Of a stretch of 52,154 bases of DNA, positions 44,901-51,779 are shown one piece after another. A program made the position numbers and the translations under genes. Each line of letters opens with the position of its first letter. The first letter of the stretch is position 1. Below the pieces are notes generated by a model that had not been told where the DNA came from, searched no databases, and worked only from the letters and a program-made list of their open reading frames with translations. Source of the stretch: an uncultured Prevotellaceae bacterium (GTDB taxonomy: Bacteria; Bacteroidota; Bacteroidia; Bacteroidales; Bacteroidaceae); contig CADACW010000021.1 of NCBI GenBank assembly GCA_902786565.1, forward strand, positions 1 through 52,154, written 5' to 3'.

Positions 44901-44965
44901 TTGGGTGCGGCATGCACCGAGGCCACAATGGCAAAGGCTACAAGGCAATAGCAAAGGTACTTCAT
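41927..44965 (-). CDS. Large secreted beta-helix protein, DUF6298-like
   Basis: 1012 residues from the ATG at 44965; an alternative ATG lies five codons upstream. Signal peptide MKYLCYCLVAFAIVASVHA. Residues about 35-480 form a right-handed parallel beta-helix of pectate-lyase type (AVLLGEGTFRIDTPLRI, GVVLRGLGRERTRL, VTVEDCVAQKPVSEVGGWRR). A low-complexity linker with PVNPVNPIKPI lies at about 523-537. The C-terminal half (about 550-1012) looks like a TIM-barrel glycoside hydrolase or DUF6298 region: YHNYGLWYDLRRTDHERVRR, YHTHYFQHNILEAGAHW, VHLISAEYTGPLHFTRFW and FAQQYPTYGWAILMAGGS. Carbohydrate-active function, perhaps on pectin side chains, is inferred from fold and neighbourhood. Family name is from memory. 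Confidence 0.75.
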   Translation of the reverse strand: MKYLCYCLVAFAIVASVHAAPKKPKPTLYVPMDYSTCGYHASEQPLPSVAVAVYVAWRDGDCSALIQQAIDEVSRRKSDANGHRGAVLLGEGTFRIDTPLRITASGVVLRGLGRERTRLVKHGVDRGALLYIEGQRPMGVPSDTVSVAASIVPAGSTALFPVPASRFKRGDRIDIVRPCTWEWIESLHMDDFGGGLDYTGWKPTDIELRWDRTVTGISGDTLLLDAPLTTALMRQYGGAYIVAGQHEGELTECGVENLTLESAVNDWNPKDEDHCWDAIFMDYVRDCWVRRVSFSHFAGSAVNLQRAVSRVTVEDCVAQKPVSEVGGWRRQVFLTRGQQTLFQRCVSRQGIHDYAAGYCAAGPNAFVQCEAEASLGFSGSIGSWAPGLLFDIVNIDGHDLRFANLEQFQFGTGWNTANSMFWQCTASTIECYSPDSLNRCSAHGCWGTLTGNGHWTSSNDHVQPRSLFYHQLQQRVESAVEPHLLPRPTNATSSPTADEAMLMAQESLSQPRLTMEMWIDSIPFTAPVNPVNPIKPIRSSAPIPSTSRSSRLLTADGRLITGNQYAIPWWSGRVKDNFCQRDAKPAITRFVPGREGNGWTDRIDSVVHYLKQGHYSSLYHNYGLWYDLRRTDHERVRRADGDVWAPFYEQPFARTGQGTAWDGLSLYDLTRPNQWYWNRLRQFADKAAAEDILLYHTHYFQHNILEAGAHWVDCPWRPVNNVNYPASGASPFPEPVPFAGDKRIFMAEQFYNEQDAVLGPLHRQYIRMCLEQLKDQPNVVHLISAEYTGPLHFTRFWLQTIADWERETGHHPLVALSCTRNVQDSLLADPLLARVVDIIDIRYWHYNTEGLWAPEGGRSMAPRQWMRKLKVGKTGFAEAYRAVREMRDRYPDKAVTFFAQQYPTYGWAILMAGGSLPNVSLGEGTGQLRRDLAQMLPLDGQGCVALGKAGVGYLVYTLGDTVSLEVEEGKYALYCINTTTGETKLVQKKTTLKGIFGVADSRAGQVYWLKHL

Positions 44966-45108
44966 AAAACTGGAAATCATTAGAACGATGGCGCAAAGTT
45001 ACGAATAATTCCACTAACGGCCACTACTTTGGGGCATAAAAATCACTATTTATAGGTATCTGGCGAAAAAACATCTGCCACAAGAGCCGCTATATGAAAG
45101 AAAATGAC

Positions 45109-45116
45109 TAATTTTG
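45109..45116 (+). promoter_or_regulatory. -7 element for feoB (TAATTTTG)
   Basis: TAATTTTG with 9 nt to the ATG at 45126. It overlaps the TTG at 45114 that opens the frame four codons earlier, so that TTG is not the start. Predicted leader is only a few nucleotides. Confidence 0.6.
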
Positions 45117-45125
45117 CACTTAAAT

Positions 45126-47624
45126 ATGAGATTATCGGAACTGAAGACAGGAGAAAAAGGCGTCATAGTGAAGGTGCTGGGCCACGGCGGCTTCCGCAAA
45201 CGCATTGTGGAGATGGGCTTCATCAAGGGAAAGACCATCGAGGTGCTGCTCAACGCCCCACTGCAGGACCCTGTGAAATATCGTGTGATGGGCTACGAGG
45301 TGAGCCTGCGCCGGCAGGAGGCCGAGCTGATAGAGGTGAGAGGTGAGAATGGAGAGGTGAGAGCGGAGAGTAAAGAGGTGAGAGCGGAGAGTGAAGAGGT
45401 GAGAGGTGAGAAGTCACCCCTATACCGCAACACCGTTGCGGTCCCCCACCCTGCCCCCACCAGCGCCTACGAGTCACACCCCGACCGCAACGTACACGAT
45501 GCCCTGCGCCAGCACCGCACCATCAACGTGGCCCTGATAGGCAACCCCAACTGCGGCAAGACATCGCTCTTCAACTATGCCAGCGGCGCCCACGGTCACG
45601 TGGGCAACTACAGCGGCGTCACCGTGGATGCCAGCGAGGCCCACGCCTCGTTCTTCGGCTACGAGTTCCGGCTGGTCGACCTGCCTGGCACCTACTCACT
45701 GTCGTGCTATTCGCCCGAAGAGCTCTACGTGCGCCAGCACCTGAAGGAGCAGATGCCCGACGTAGTCATCAACGTGCTGGATGCCAGCAACATCGAGCGC
45801 AATCTCTACCTGACCACGCAACTGGTGGACATGGACCTCCGCATGGTGTGCGCCCTGAACATGTTCGACGAGTTTGAACGGCGCGGCGACCACGTAGACC
45901 TCGACGTGCTGCAGACGCTCTTCGGCGTGCCGATGGTTCCCACATCGTTCAAGAGCGGACAAGGGGTGAAGGAGTTGTTCCGTGCCGTCATCCAAGTCTA
46001 TGAGAATGCCAGCCGTCACGCCCGCCACATTCACATCAACTACGGCCACGAACTGGAAGACGGCATACACCACATACAGCGGCGGCTGAAGGAGAACAGC
46101 CACCCTGACGCTGCCCAGGGCGCTCCGGGCATACCCCCCGGACTGAGCACCCGCTATCTCGCCATCAAACTGCTGGAGAACGACAAGGAGGTGGAGAAAC
46201 TGCTGGCCCACTGCCTGCCGCCGGACACCTACCAGCAGATACTCTCGTCGCGCCGACATGCCGCCGTGCGCGTTCAGGAAGAGACCAACACCGACTCGGA
46301 GACAGCGGTGATGGACGCCAAATACGGCTTCATCAACGGTGCGCTGACCGAAGCGGGATTCACCACCGGCACCAAGGCCGACACCTACCGCATGACCCAC
46401 CTCATCGACAATGTGCTCTCCGACAAGTTTATGGGTCTGCCCATCTTCTTCCTCATCCTCTTCATTATGTTCCAGGCCACCTTTTCCCTGGGCCAGTACC
46501 CCATGGACTGGATTGAGGCCGGGGTGGAGGCGCTGGGGGCCTGGCTGGGCGAAACCATGTCGACAGGCCCGCTGCGCTCTATGATTGTCGACGGCGTGGT
46601 GGGCGGTGTCGGCTCGGTCATTGTGTTCCTGCCACAGATACTCATCCTCTACTTCTTCATATCACTGATGGAGGATTCGGGCTATATGTCTCGGGCCGCA
46701 TTCATCATGGACCGGCTGATGCACAAGATGGGGCTGCACGGCAAATCGTTCATTCCGCTGGTCATGGGCTTCGGTTGCAACGTGCCGGCCATCATGGCCA
46801 CGCGCACCATTGAGAGTCGCCGCTCGCGCCTGGTCACCATGCTCATACTGCCGTTCATGTCGTGCTCGGCGCGCCTGCCCATCTATATCATGATTGCCGG
46901 CACGTTCTTCTCGCTGCAATACCGCTCGTGGGTACTTATCACGCTCTATGCCGTCGGCATCCTGATGGCGGTCATGGTGAGCAAATTCTTCACGGCCTTC
47001 ATCATCAAGGGCGACGACACGCCCTTCGTTATGGAACTGCCGCCCTACCGCTGGCCCACTGCAAAGGCCATAGGGCGGCACACGTGGGAGAAGGGCCGGG
47101 AGTACCTGAAGAAGATGGGCGGCATCATCCTGACGGCCAGCATCATCGTGTGGGCGCTGGGCTACTTCCCCCACAACGAGGCGCTCACGCAGGAGCAGCA
47201 GCAGGAACAGTCGTACATTGGGCGCATGGGCAAGGCCGTGGAGCCCGTCTTCACGCCCCAGGGCTTCAACTGGAAACTGGACGTGAGTCTGATTGCAGGC
47301 GTGGGAGCCAAGGAGATTGTGGCCTCGACCATCGGCGTGCTCTACAGCGGCGACGACTCGTTTGGGGATGACGACTCGTTCAGCGCCGATGGCGAGAAAT
47401 ACAACCACCTGCGCCAGCAGATGCTGCAAGAGGGCATCACGCCGCTTGCTGCCTTCTGCTATCTGCTCTTTGTGCTCATCTATTTCCCCTGTATCGCCAC
47501 CATCGTTGCCATCAAGAACGAAACGGGCAAGTGGGGCTGGGCCATATTTGCTGCCTGCTACACCACAGCCCTGGCCTGGGTGGTGTCTGCTGTGTGCTAT
47601 CAGGTGGGGCTGCTCATTCTCTGA
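45126..47624 (+). CDS. feoB: FeoA-FeoB fusion ferrous iron transporter
   Basis: 832 residues. The N-terminal FeoA (SH3-like) domain is MRLSELKTGEKGVIVKVLG through VSLRRQEAELIEV (about 1-70). A heptad-period linker follows (71-98), then the FeoB G domain: VALIGNPNCGKTSLFN (G1, about 136), VGNYSGVTVD (switch), LVDLPGTYSL (G3), LNMFDEFE in the position of the G4 NxxD. The helical spacer leads to about nine membrane helices with the two Gate motifs (VMGFGCNVPAIMATRTI; GVGAKEIVASTIGVLYS). It imports Fe2+ across the inner membrane. FeoA-FeoB fusion is usual in Bacteroidota; the repeat-filled linker is not. Start fixed by the nearby -7 box. Confidence 0.95.
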   Translation: MRLSELKTGEKGVIVKVLGHGGFRKRIVEMGFIKGKTIEVLLNAPLQDPVKYRVMGYEVSLRRQEAELIEVRGENGEVRAESKEVRAESEEVRGEKSPLYRNTVAVPHPAPTSAYESHPDRNVHDALRQHRTINVALIGNPNCGKTSLFNYASGAHGHVGNYSGVTVDASEAHASFFGYEFRLVDLPGTYSLSCYSPEELYVRQHLKEQMPDVVINVLDASNIERNLYLTTQLVDMDLRMVCALNMFDEFERRGDHVDLDVLQTLFGVPMVPTSFKSGQGVKELFRAVIQVYENASRHARHIHINYGHELEDGIHHIQRRLKENSHPDAAQGAPGIPPGLSTRYLAIKLLENDKEVEKLLAHCLPPDTYQQILSSRRHAAVRVQEETNTDSETAVMDAKYGFINGALTEAGFTTGTKADTYRMTHLIDNVLSDKFMGLPIFFLILFIMFQATFSLGQYPMDWIEAGVEALGAWLGETMSTGPLRSMIVDGVVGGVGSVIVFLPQILILYFFISLMEDSGYMSRAAFIMDRLMHKMGLHGKSFIPLVMGFGCNVPAIMATRTIESRRSRLVTMLILPFMSCSARLPIYIMIAGTFFSLQYRSWVLITLYAVGILMAVMVSKFFTAFIIKGDDTPFVMELPPYRWPTAKAIGRHTWEKGREYLKKMGGIILTASIIVWALGYFPHNEALTQEQQQEQSYIGRMGKAVEPVFTPQGFNWKLDVSLIAGVGAKEIVASTIGVLYSGDDSFGDDDSFSADGEKYNHLRQQMLQEGITPLAAFCYLLFVLIYFPCIATIVAIKNETGKWGWAIFAACYTTALAWVVSAVCYQVGLLIL
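45335..45412 (+). repeat. Heptamer-derived repeat forming the FeoA-FeoB linker
   Basis: Built from GAGGTGA, GAGCGGA and GAGAGTAAA-type units, clearly related to GGTGAGA. The reading frame gives four 7-residue repeats: EVRGENG, EVRAESK, EVRAESE, EVRGEKS. Here the frame on the GGTGAGA strand is used, whereas pcrA reads the opposite strand. Confidence 0.88.
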
Positions 47625-47745
47625 GCCCTGCCTGGCACGCCTTTCACATAGTCACCCTGAACCTAACTAAGGTAAGTAATTCAACTTTCGCAAGCAAGGT
47701 GGGGGTTAAAAATATTTTACATCCACAAAACAAGGACTAAGCGGA

Positions 47746-47819
47746 CTCCGAGATAAGTGCCACTTATCTCGGAGATAAGTGCCTTTTATCTCGGAGATAA
47801 GTGGCACTTATCTCTGAGG
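47746..47819. repeat. Tandem 22-nt palindromic units (3.4 copies)
   Basis: Units at 47746-47767, 47768-47789, 47790-47811 and a partial to 47819. Each contains GATAAGTGCCACTTATC-like dyad symmetry, so the array can fold into one or several hairpins. The 598-nt region 47625-48222 holds this array, a hairpin at 47995-48033 and the 48048-48240 duplication; the rest shows no gene. Confidence 0.9.
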
Positions 47820-47994
47820 GGGGTCACTTATGCAACCCAATGCCCCGAATGACTACAAGTGGCAGTCGGAGTGCTTAGAAGGGACGCAAGAAGGTCGAGC
47901 GGGCATTCGTCAGCCTCATCAAGTAGGAAGTTCCTAATGTTCTTGTAGCCATAATCTTTTGTTTATAAGGTTATACAATGTTGCAGAATATAAT

Positions 47995-48033
47995 GATGGC
48001 CTGCGCTCCCGGCGGGGAATGACGCAGACCATC
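47995..48033 (-). terminator. Hairpin, probable terminator of the FIVAR gene
   Basis: On the minus strand GATGGTCTGCG pairs with CGCAGGCCATC (11 bp with one U-G wobble that would be a C-A mismatch on the plus strand) and is followed by ATTATATTC. The wobble supports use in minus-strand RNA. Confidence 0.55.
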
Positions 48034-48047
48034 AGAATCAGTTGTTA

Positions 48048-48240
48048 CTTAATCACGACCTTGGGCTATGCCCGAGCTCGTTCACGTTCGGAAAAGCTCA
48101 AGCAAGCTTGGCTTTTCACTCACTTAATCACGACCTTGGGCTATGACTCACTTAATCACGACCTTGGGCTATGCCCGAGCTCGTTCACGTTCGGAAAAGC
48201 TCAAGCAAGCTTGGCTTTTCACTCACTTAATCACGACCTT
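48048..48240. repeat. Duplicated 60-nt double-hairpin element flanked by copies of a gene's last 15 nt
   Basis: Layout R-E-R-spacer-R-E-R. R is a 15-nt block (48048-48062, 48123-48137, 48151-48165, 48226-48240) that encodes the KVVIK end of the minus-strand gene. E is a 60-nt element (48063-48122 and 48166-48225, identical). The 13-nt spacer 48138-48150 is E with its middle deleted. In E, on the plus strand, CCGAGC/GTTCGG (8-nt loop) is followed by GAAAAG/CTTTTC and CAAG/CTTG stems capped by a CAAG loop. The gene's stop codon is supplied by the last three bases of the second E. Confidence 0.9.
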
Positions 48241-50691
48241 CTTGCCGTTCACGATGAACAGACCCTTAGCAGGCTGCATCACGCGGCGACCCTGCAGATC
48301 ATAGACGGCAGCGTCCTTGGTGTCAACAGTCGTCTTGACGGTGCTGATGCTAGTGGTCTCGCCCTCAAAGACGATGCTCAGTGCACGGGCGTTGTTGGGC
48401 GACTTCGGAAGCTGAACCCAGCACTTGCCTGCGGACAGTACGCCGGCATCCTTCACCCATACGAAGCTGCTGCCGCCGGAGAGCACGTAGTGGTCGTACT
48501 CCTCCATGTCCTCGTCGGTGAACGTCTTGTCCACGAGCGTACCCTTGAAGTGCTCGCTGTCGTAGTCCACGTTGTCGGCGTCCTCGCTGCTCACGACGAT
48601 GCTCACCTCAACCTCCGTGTCGTTGTCGTTGTAGATGAAGTAAGGCATCTCGGCGGCTATCACGCTCAGTTCGTCGGTCAGTTCCACCTCCGTGTTGCTC
48701 ACGTTCTTCACCGAGTAAAGCTTCACGCCTGCCACGGCGGTCTCTATCTGGCGCTTGTCGGCATCGATGCGGGCCATGTAGCTCTTGGCAGGGATGGTCA
48801 GCGTAATCCGCGACACTTCCACCTTGGCAGTGTTGATGGCTGTGCTGAGTGCAGCAATGGCAGCGTCAACCTGCTCCTGCGTGGCATCGGTATTGTCCTT
48901 CACGGCCTTGGCGGCGTTGATGGCCTCCAAAAGCGTAGCAGCAGCGGTGGGGTTGCTGTCCTTGATGCTGTTGTAGTATGCCTCTGCGTCGGTGATGTCG
49001 TCGTTCAGCGCGGTCTTGGTATCTGTCAGCACGGTCTGCTCGGCTGTCGTCTTGGCACTTGCGAGTGCAGCGATGGCAGCGTCAACCTGCTCCTGCGTAG
49101 CGTCGGTATTATCCTTCACGGCCTTGGCGGCGTTGATGGCCTCCAAAAGCGTAGCAGCAGCGGTGGGGTTGCTGTCTTTGATGCTGTTATAGTAGGTCTC
49201 AGCAGCGGTGATGTCGTTGTTCAGCGCGGTCTTGGTCTCTGTCAGCACAGCATCCTCGGCAGTAGTCTTGGCTGTGGTCAGTGCCGACAGTGCATTGTTG
49301 ACTTCCTCCTGCGTAGCGTCGCCCTTTTCCTGCATGGCCTTGGCCGTGTCGATGGCAGTCTTCAGTGCGGCTGCAGCCTCAGTGTGGTCGTCCTTGATGT
49401 TGTTGTAGTAGGTCTCGGCCTCGGTGATGGCGGTGTTCAGCGCGCTCTTGTCGGCCACGATAGTAAAGTTGGCAGTAGCCGTACCGCTGTAGTTGCCCGT
49501 ACCGGTGACGGTCACGGTGGCGGTGCCTGTCTCCACGTTGTTCGAGTAGGCCACGGTGTAGTCGGTGTTCAAAACGAGCGTGGTCTCGCCGTCCTTCACG
49601 GTGATAGTCGGCGTAATTGCACTGCCCGTATAGGTCTGGTCGGCGATGGTCTGAATCCAAGCATCCTGCAGGTTCTTCGTATAAGTCACCACTACCCACA
49701 CGTTGGCCTCAGGCATGGTGAATGTCCAGGTGCCGTTCTCTTCATTCTTCGTCACGTTGATGTCGCTCACCAGTCCGGGGTTATCGCCTCCACCTGTGAG
49801 GATTTCAGAAGCAGCCTCCCACGAGGTATAGGCGCGAACGGTCACGTCCTTTGCCGAGTAGCCCTCGTTGGGTGTCACGCTCACGGTCACCACGTCGTCC
49901 TTCTTAGCCTGAGTAGCGGCATTGCCGCCCACGGTGAAGGCCACCGTGCCGTGTGCCTCGCTGCCATCGGCCTTCGTCAGGTCGTACTTCGTGGCGGGGG
50001 CTGCAACGGTCACTTCGCATGTGGCAGTCTTGTCGTCGCTGGTGTCGGCGGTGCCGTTGGTAGCGGTGGCAGTGATGGTGGCGGTGCCTGGGGCAACTGC
50101 GGTCACTACGCCGTTAGCCACGGTGGCCACGCTGGCGTCGCTCGTCGTCCATGTCACGGTCTTGTCCGTAGCGTTGTCGGGGGCTACGGTGGCGGTCAGC
50201 GTCAGCGCGTCGCCGCCTACGGTCATCGAGGCCTCGGTTTTGTCGAGGTTGATGCCAGTGACGTCAACGGTATTGGTATAGACTTTAATCGATGTGACAC
50301 CATTATAACCATAAGCCTCTTCGGTTCCTTCACAACAAGTATACGTATGAGAATACGTATCCCAAACAAAATTAATTTTAAATGGTGACGTGGAAATCGT
50401 ACGAGTTGTACTACTATAACCACCATCATTTAGGGTGAATACGCATTTGGAGATAGTGTATCCTTCATTCGCTTCAACTGTCACAGAACCTGTTTTTGTC
50501 TCAAAAACCCATCCCCATTGACTATCGTATTTTTGACAGTCCTGGGTAACTGTAACAGCCCCTGGAGTAGTTTCACTGTAGGTACTTTGTCCAGTAGGTG
50601 TAATGGTGGTCAGCAGTGTTTCCGTCTGCGCCCACGCGCCCGATACTGCCATCAGCAGGAGGGCGAGAATTGATAAAATTCTTGTTTTCAT
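48223..50691 (-). CDS. Secreted repeat protein: Big2-like, FIVAR repeats, T9SS-like tail
   Basis: 822 residues from the ATG at 50691, which starts the signal peptide MKTRILSILALLLMAVSGAWA. Next: a divergent beta domain (about 25-130), a Big2 domain (about 135-220; TASMTVGGDALTLTATVAPDN), a KADGSEAHGTVAFTVGG beta module, an MBG-like stretch (YTGSAITPTITVKDGETTL), three FIVAR-type helical repeats (about 410-622), and a C-terminal beta region ending AAVYDLQGRRVMQPAKGLF and NGKKVVIK. FIVAR modules occur in cell-wall or carbohydrate-binding surface proteins. Location is inferred as surface or extracellular through the C-terminal signal. No -7 box was found within 100 nt upstream; a terminator for the next gene ends about 75 nt upstream. 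Confidence 0.82.
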   Translation of the reverse strand: MKTRILSILALLLMAVSGAWAQTETLLTTITPTGQSTYSETTPGAVTVTQDCQKYDSQWGWVFETKTGSVTVEANEGYTISKCVFTLNDGGYSSTTRTISTSPFKINFVWDTYSHTYTCCEGTEEAYGYNGVTSIKVYTNTVDVTGINLDKTEASMTVGGDALTLTATVAPDNATDKTVTWTTSDASVATVANGVVTAVAPGTATITATATNGTADTSDDKTATCEVTVAAPATKYDLTKADGSEAHGTVAFTVGGNAATQAKKDDVVTVSVTPNEGYSAKDVTVRAYTSWEAASEILTGGGDNPGLVSDINVTKNEENGTWTFTMPEANVWVVVTYTKNLQDAWIQTIADQTYTGSAITPTITVKDGETTLVLNTDYTVAYSNNVETGTATVTVTGTGNYSGTATANFTIVADKSALNTAITEAETYYNNIKDDHTEAAAALKTAIDTAKAMQEKGDATQEEVNNALSALTTAKTTAEDAVLTETKTALNNDITAAETYYNSIKDSNPTAAATLLEAINAAKAVKDNTDATQEQVDAAIAALASAKTTAEQTVLTDTKTALNDDITDAEAYYNSIKDSNPTAAATLLEAINAAKAVKDNTDATQEQVDAAIAALSTAINTAKVEVSRITLTIPAKSYMARIDADKRQIETAVAGVKLYSVKNVSNTEVELTDELSVIAAEMPYFIYNDNDTEVEVSIVVSSEDADNVDYDSEHFKGTLVDKTFTDEDMEEYDHYVLSGGSSFVWVKDAGVLSAGKCWVQLPKSPNNARALSIVFEGETTSISTVKTTVDTKDAAVYDLQGRRVMQPAKGLFIVNGKKVVIK
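48823..49464 (-). repeat. FIVAR-coding tandem repeat, period 216 nt
   Basis: Two units of 72 codons are nearly identical at DNA level (about 48823-49038 and 49039-49254). A third, more diverged unit of about 70 codons occupies about 49255-49464. Shared protein core: YYNSIKDSNPTAAATLLEAI and DATQEQVDAAIAAL. The high identity of the two distal units indicates recent duplication or conversion. Confidence 0.9.
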
Positions 50692-50764
50692 AATTTTGTT
50701 GTTTTTAATTTGTTGTTGTTGTTGTTTGTTTTTCTGACCATGCATGAGACAGACGGACAATAGC

Positions 50765-50802
50765 AAAACCGCCGAGGCTCTCTGACCAGAGAATCTCGGC
50801 GG
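50765..50802 (-). terminator. Intrinsic terminator of the toxin-antitoxin operon
   Basis: On the minus strand CCGCCGAG pairs with CTCGGCGG (8 bp), with an inner CTCT/AGAG pairing, followed by TTTTGC. It begins 22 nt past the toxin stop. Confidence 0.8.
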
Positions 50803-50824
50803 ATAAATGTGTAGGGAGAGGGAA

Positions 50825-51154
50825 CTACAATTCTTGATTCAGTTTTTCAAGCATCGTGGCATCGTCCATTCGGGCATTCTTTACGAATTCAATGAAGAGC
50901 GTGTCTTCGCTGACTGTATAGAGCAACTTGTTTTCGCTGATGACAAGTATGCTGCGATATTCGGTGCCTGTCGCCCGAACAAGGTCGGATTCTTGCTTGC
51001 CCAAGCCAGGGAATGTAGCAATGCGGCGAGCAGTGGAACTTATCTGGGTCTGGAGCCTGCGCAACTGCCGCTCTCCGAACTCCTCAAAGGTGTACTCGAA
51101 AACCTCAGAAAGGCTCAGCAACGCAATAGGCGTCCACTGGATGCGTAAGTTCAT
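50825..51154 (-). CDS. ParE/RelE-family toxin
   Basis: 109 residues. The fold pattern of the ParE/RelE superfamily is visible: MNLRIQWTPIALLSLSEVFEY (strand-helix-helix start), helices with FGERQLRRLQTQI, then FPGLGKQESDLVRATGTEYRSILV and NKLLYTVSEDTLFIEFV, the terminal beta-sheet. Members block translation or gyrase; which cannot be told. The start codon overlaps the upstream small gene by 50 nt, and the pair ends at an intrinsic terminator. Confidence 0.88.
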   Translation of the reverse strand: MNLRIQWTPIALLSLSEVFEYTFEEFGERQLRRLQTQISSTARRIATFPGLGKQESDLVRATGTEYRSILVISENKLLYTVSEDTLFIEFVKNARMDDATMLEKLNQEL

Positions 51155-51266
51155 ATACCTTGTCGTTCATGAAACGTTCTACCTCATCCATCGATACGGC
51201 CTGACCAGCCATAGCCTGTGCGTGGCTTCGGTTCAGAATAGTCTTCAATGCTTCGTTTGCTTCCAT
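51105..51266 (-). CDS. Putative antitoxin partner
   Basis: 53 residues from the ATG at 51266, beginning MEANEALKTILNRSHAQAMA and containing AVSMDEVERFMNDKVYELTH. It is acidic-leaning, helical and sits first in the operon before a ParE/RelE-type toxin, the usual antitoxin position. The SMDEVERFMNDK stretch resembles the toxin-binding tail of small RHH/Phd-like antitoxins found in Bacteroidota (often SxxEVxxxM). No DNA-binding fold is obvious in so short a protein. A longer frame to 51308 would start inside the promoter. Confidence 0.72.
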   Translation of the reverse strand: MEANEALKTILNRSHAQAMAGQAVSMDEVERFMNDKVYELTHPVDAYCVAEPF

Positions 51267-51295
51267 ATTGCTGCCATTTTGATGTTTTAACGGTG

Positions 51296-51326
51296 CAAAG
51301 GTAAGCATTTTCCTTGGATTGGCAAA
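51296..51326 (-). promoter_or_regulatory. Promoter of the toxin-antitoxin operon
   Basis: Minus strand: TTTG (51326-51323), 19 nt, TACCTTTG (51303-51296). A near-ideal Bacteroidota promoter 29 nt upstream of the antitoxin ATG, with the same 19-nt spacing as the folded-RNA promoter. Confidence 0.8.
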
Positions 51327-51365
51327 GAAAACTCCGTATTATTTATCCGTCTATAGTGTCTCAGT

Positions 51366-51506
51366 ATGTCAATGAACACTTTTTCCGTCCACGCGGTGGT
51401 GGATGAACTTGCCAAAAGGCATGGCCTTACGGCGGGTGGATGTGTAGAAGTGACTGTCTCATACTTCTTTCAGTTGGTTTTAGAGATTAAACTTATGGTG
51501 AATTAA
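51366..51506 (+). CDS. Possible small protein, unknown
   Basis: 46 codons: MSMNTFSVHAVVDELAKRHG, then LTAGGCVEVTVSYFFQLVLE and a short end. The composition looks protein-like (a helix, a small glycine turn, a hydrophobic helix), and the ATG context is A/T-rich. No promoter box of the TAnnTTTG type is seen just upstream, and I recognise no family. It may be a fragment. Confidence 0.3.
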   Translation: MSMNTFSVHAVVDELAKRHGLTAGGCVEVTVSYFFQLVLEIKLMVN

Positions 51507-51592
51507 AACTGTTTGTTGCATTGCGCCTGTCGCCGTCCCCGCCGCTGTCGTCCGACGGGGACAAAAAACAAGCCGACTTCTCTTGACCTTCG

Positions 51593-51640
51593 GTCGAGTT
51601 TTGTCGCGACTCGGCAAAGTGCAAACAAGTTTGCCTTTGC
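51593..51640. repeat. Third copy of the CAAG-loop double-hairpin element
   Basis: Same architecture as the elements at 48072-48117: first stem (7 bp), one-base overlap, second stem GCAAAG/CTTTGC, asymmetric 2/1 internal loop, CAAA/TTTG stem, CAAG tetraloop. Stem bases differ from the other copies but compensate. Confidence 0.75.
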
Positions 51641-51779
51641 TCTCGCTGCTCCAAAACTTGCACGGACGCAAGAAAAGCCGTATATTGACGCGGGCGACCC
51701 GCGCGTAAAATAATAGGTGATACTGTCTCTCTTTAGAGTAGGCGAGCGCCTGAGAGAGATTTCTAAGATAAAACCAAGA

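Noticed and set aside
47959-50388. 809-codon plus-strand frame opposite the FIVAR gene
   Set aside because: Antisense shadow: composed of low-complexity Gly/Val/His-rich text mirroring the repeats of the real gene, and starting inside the repeat region.
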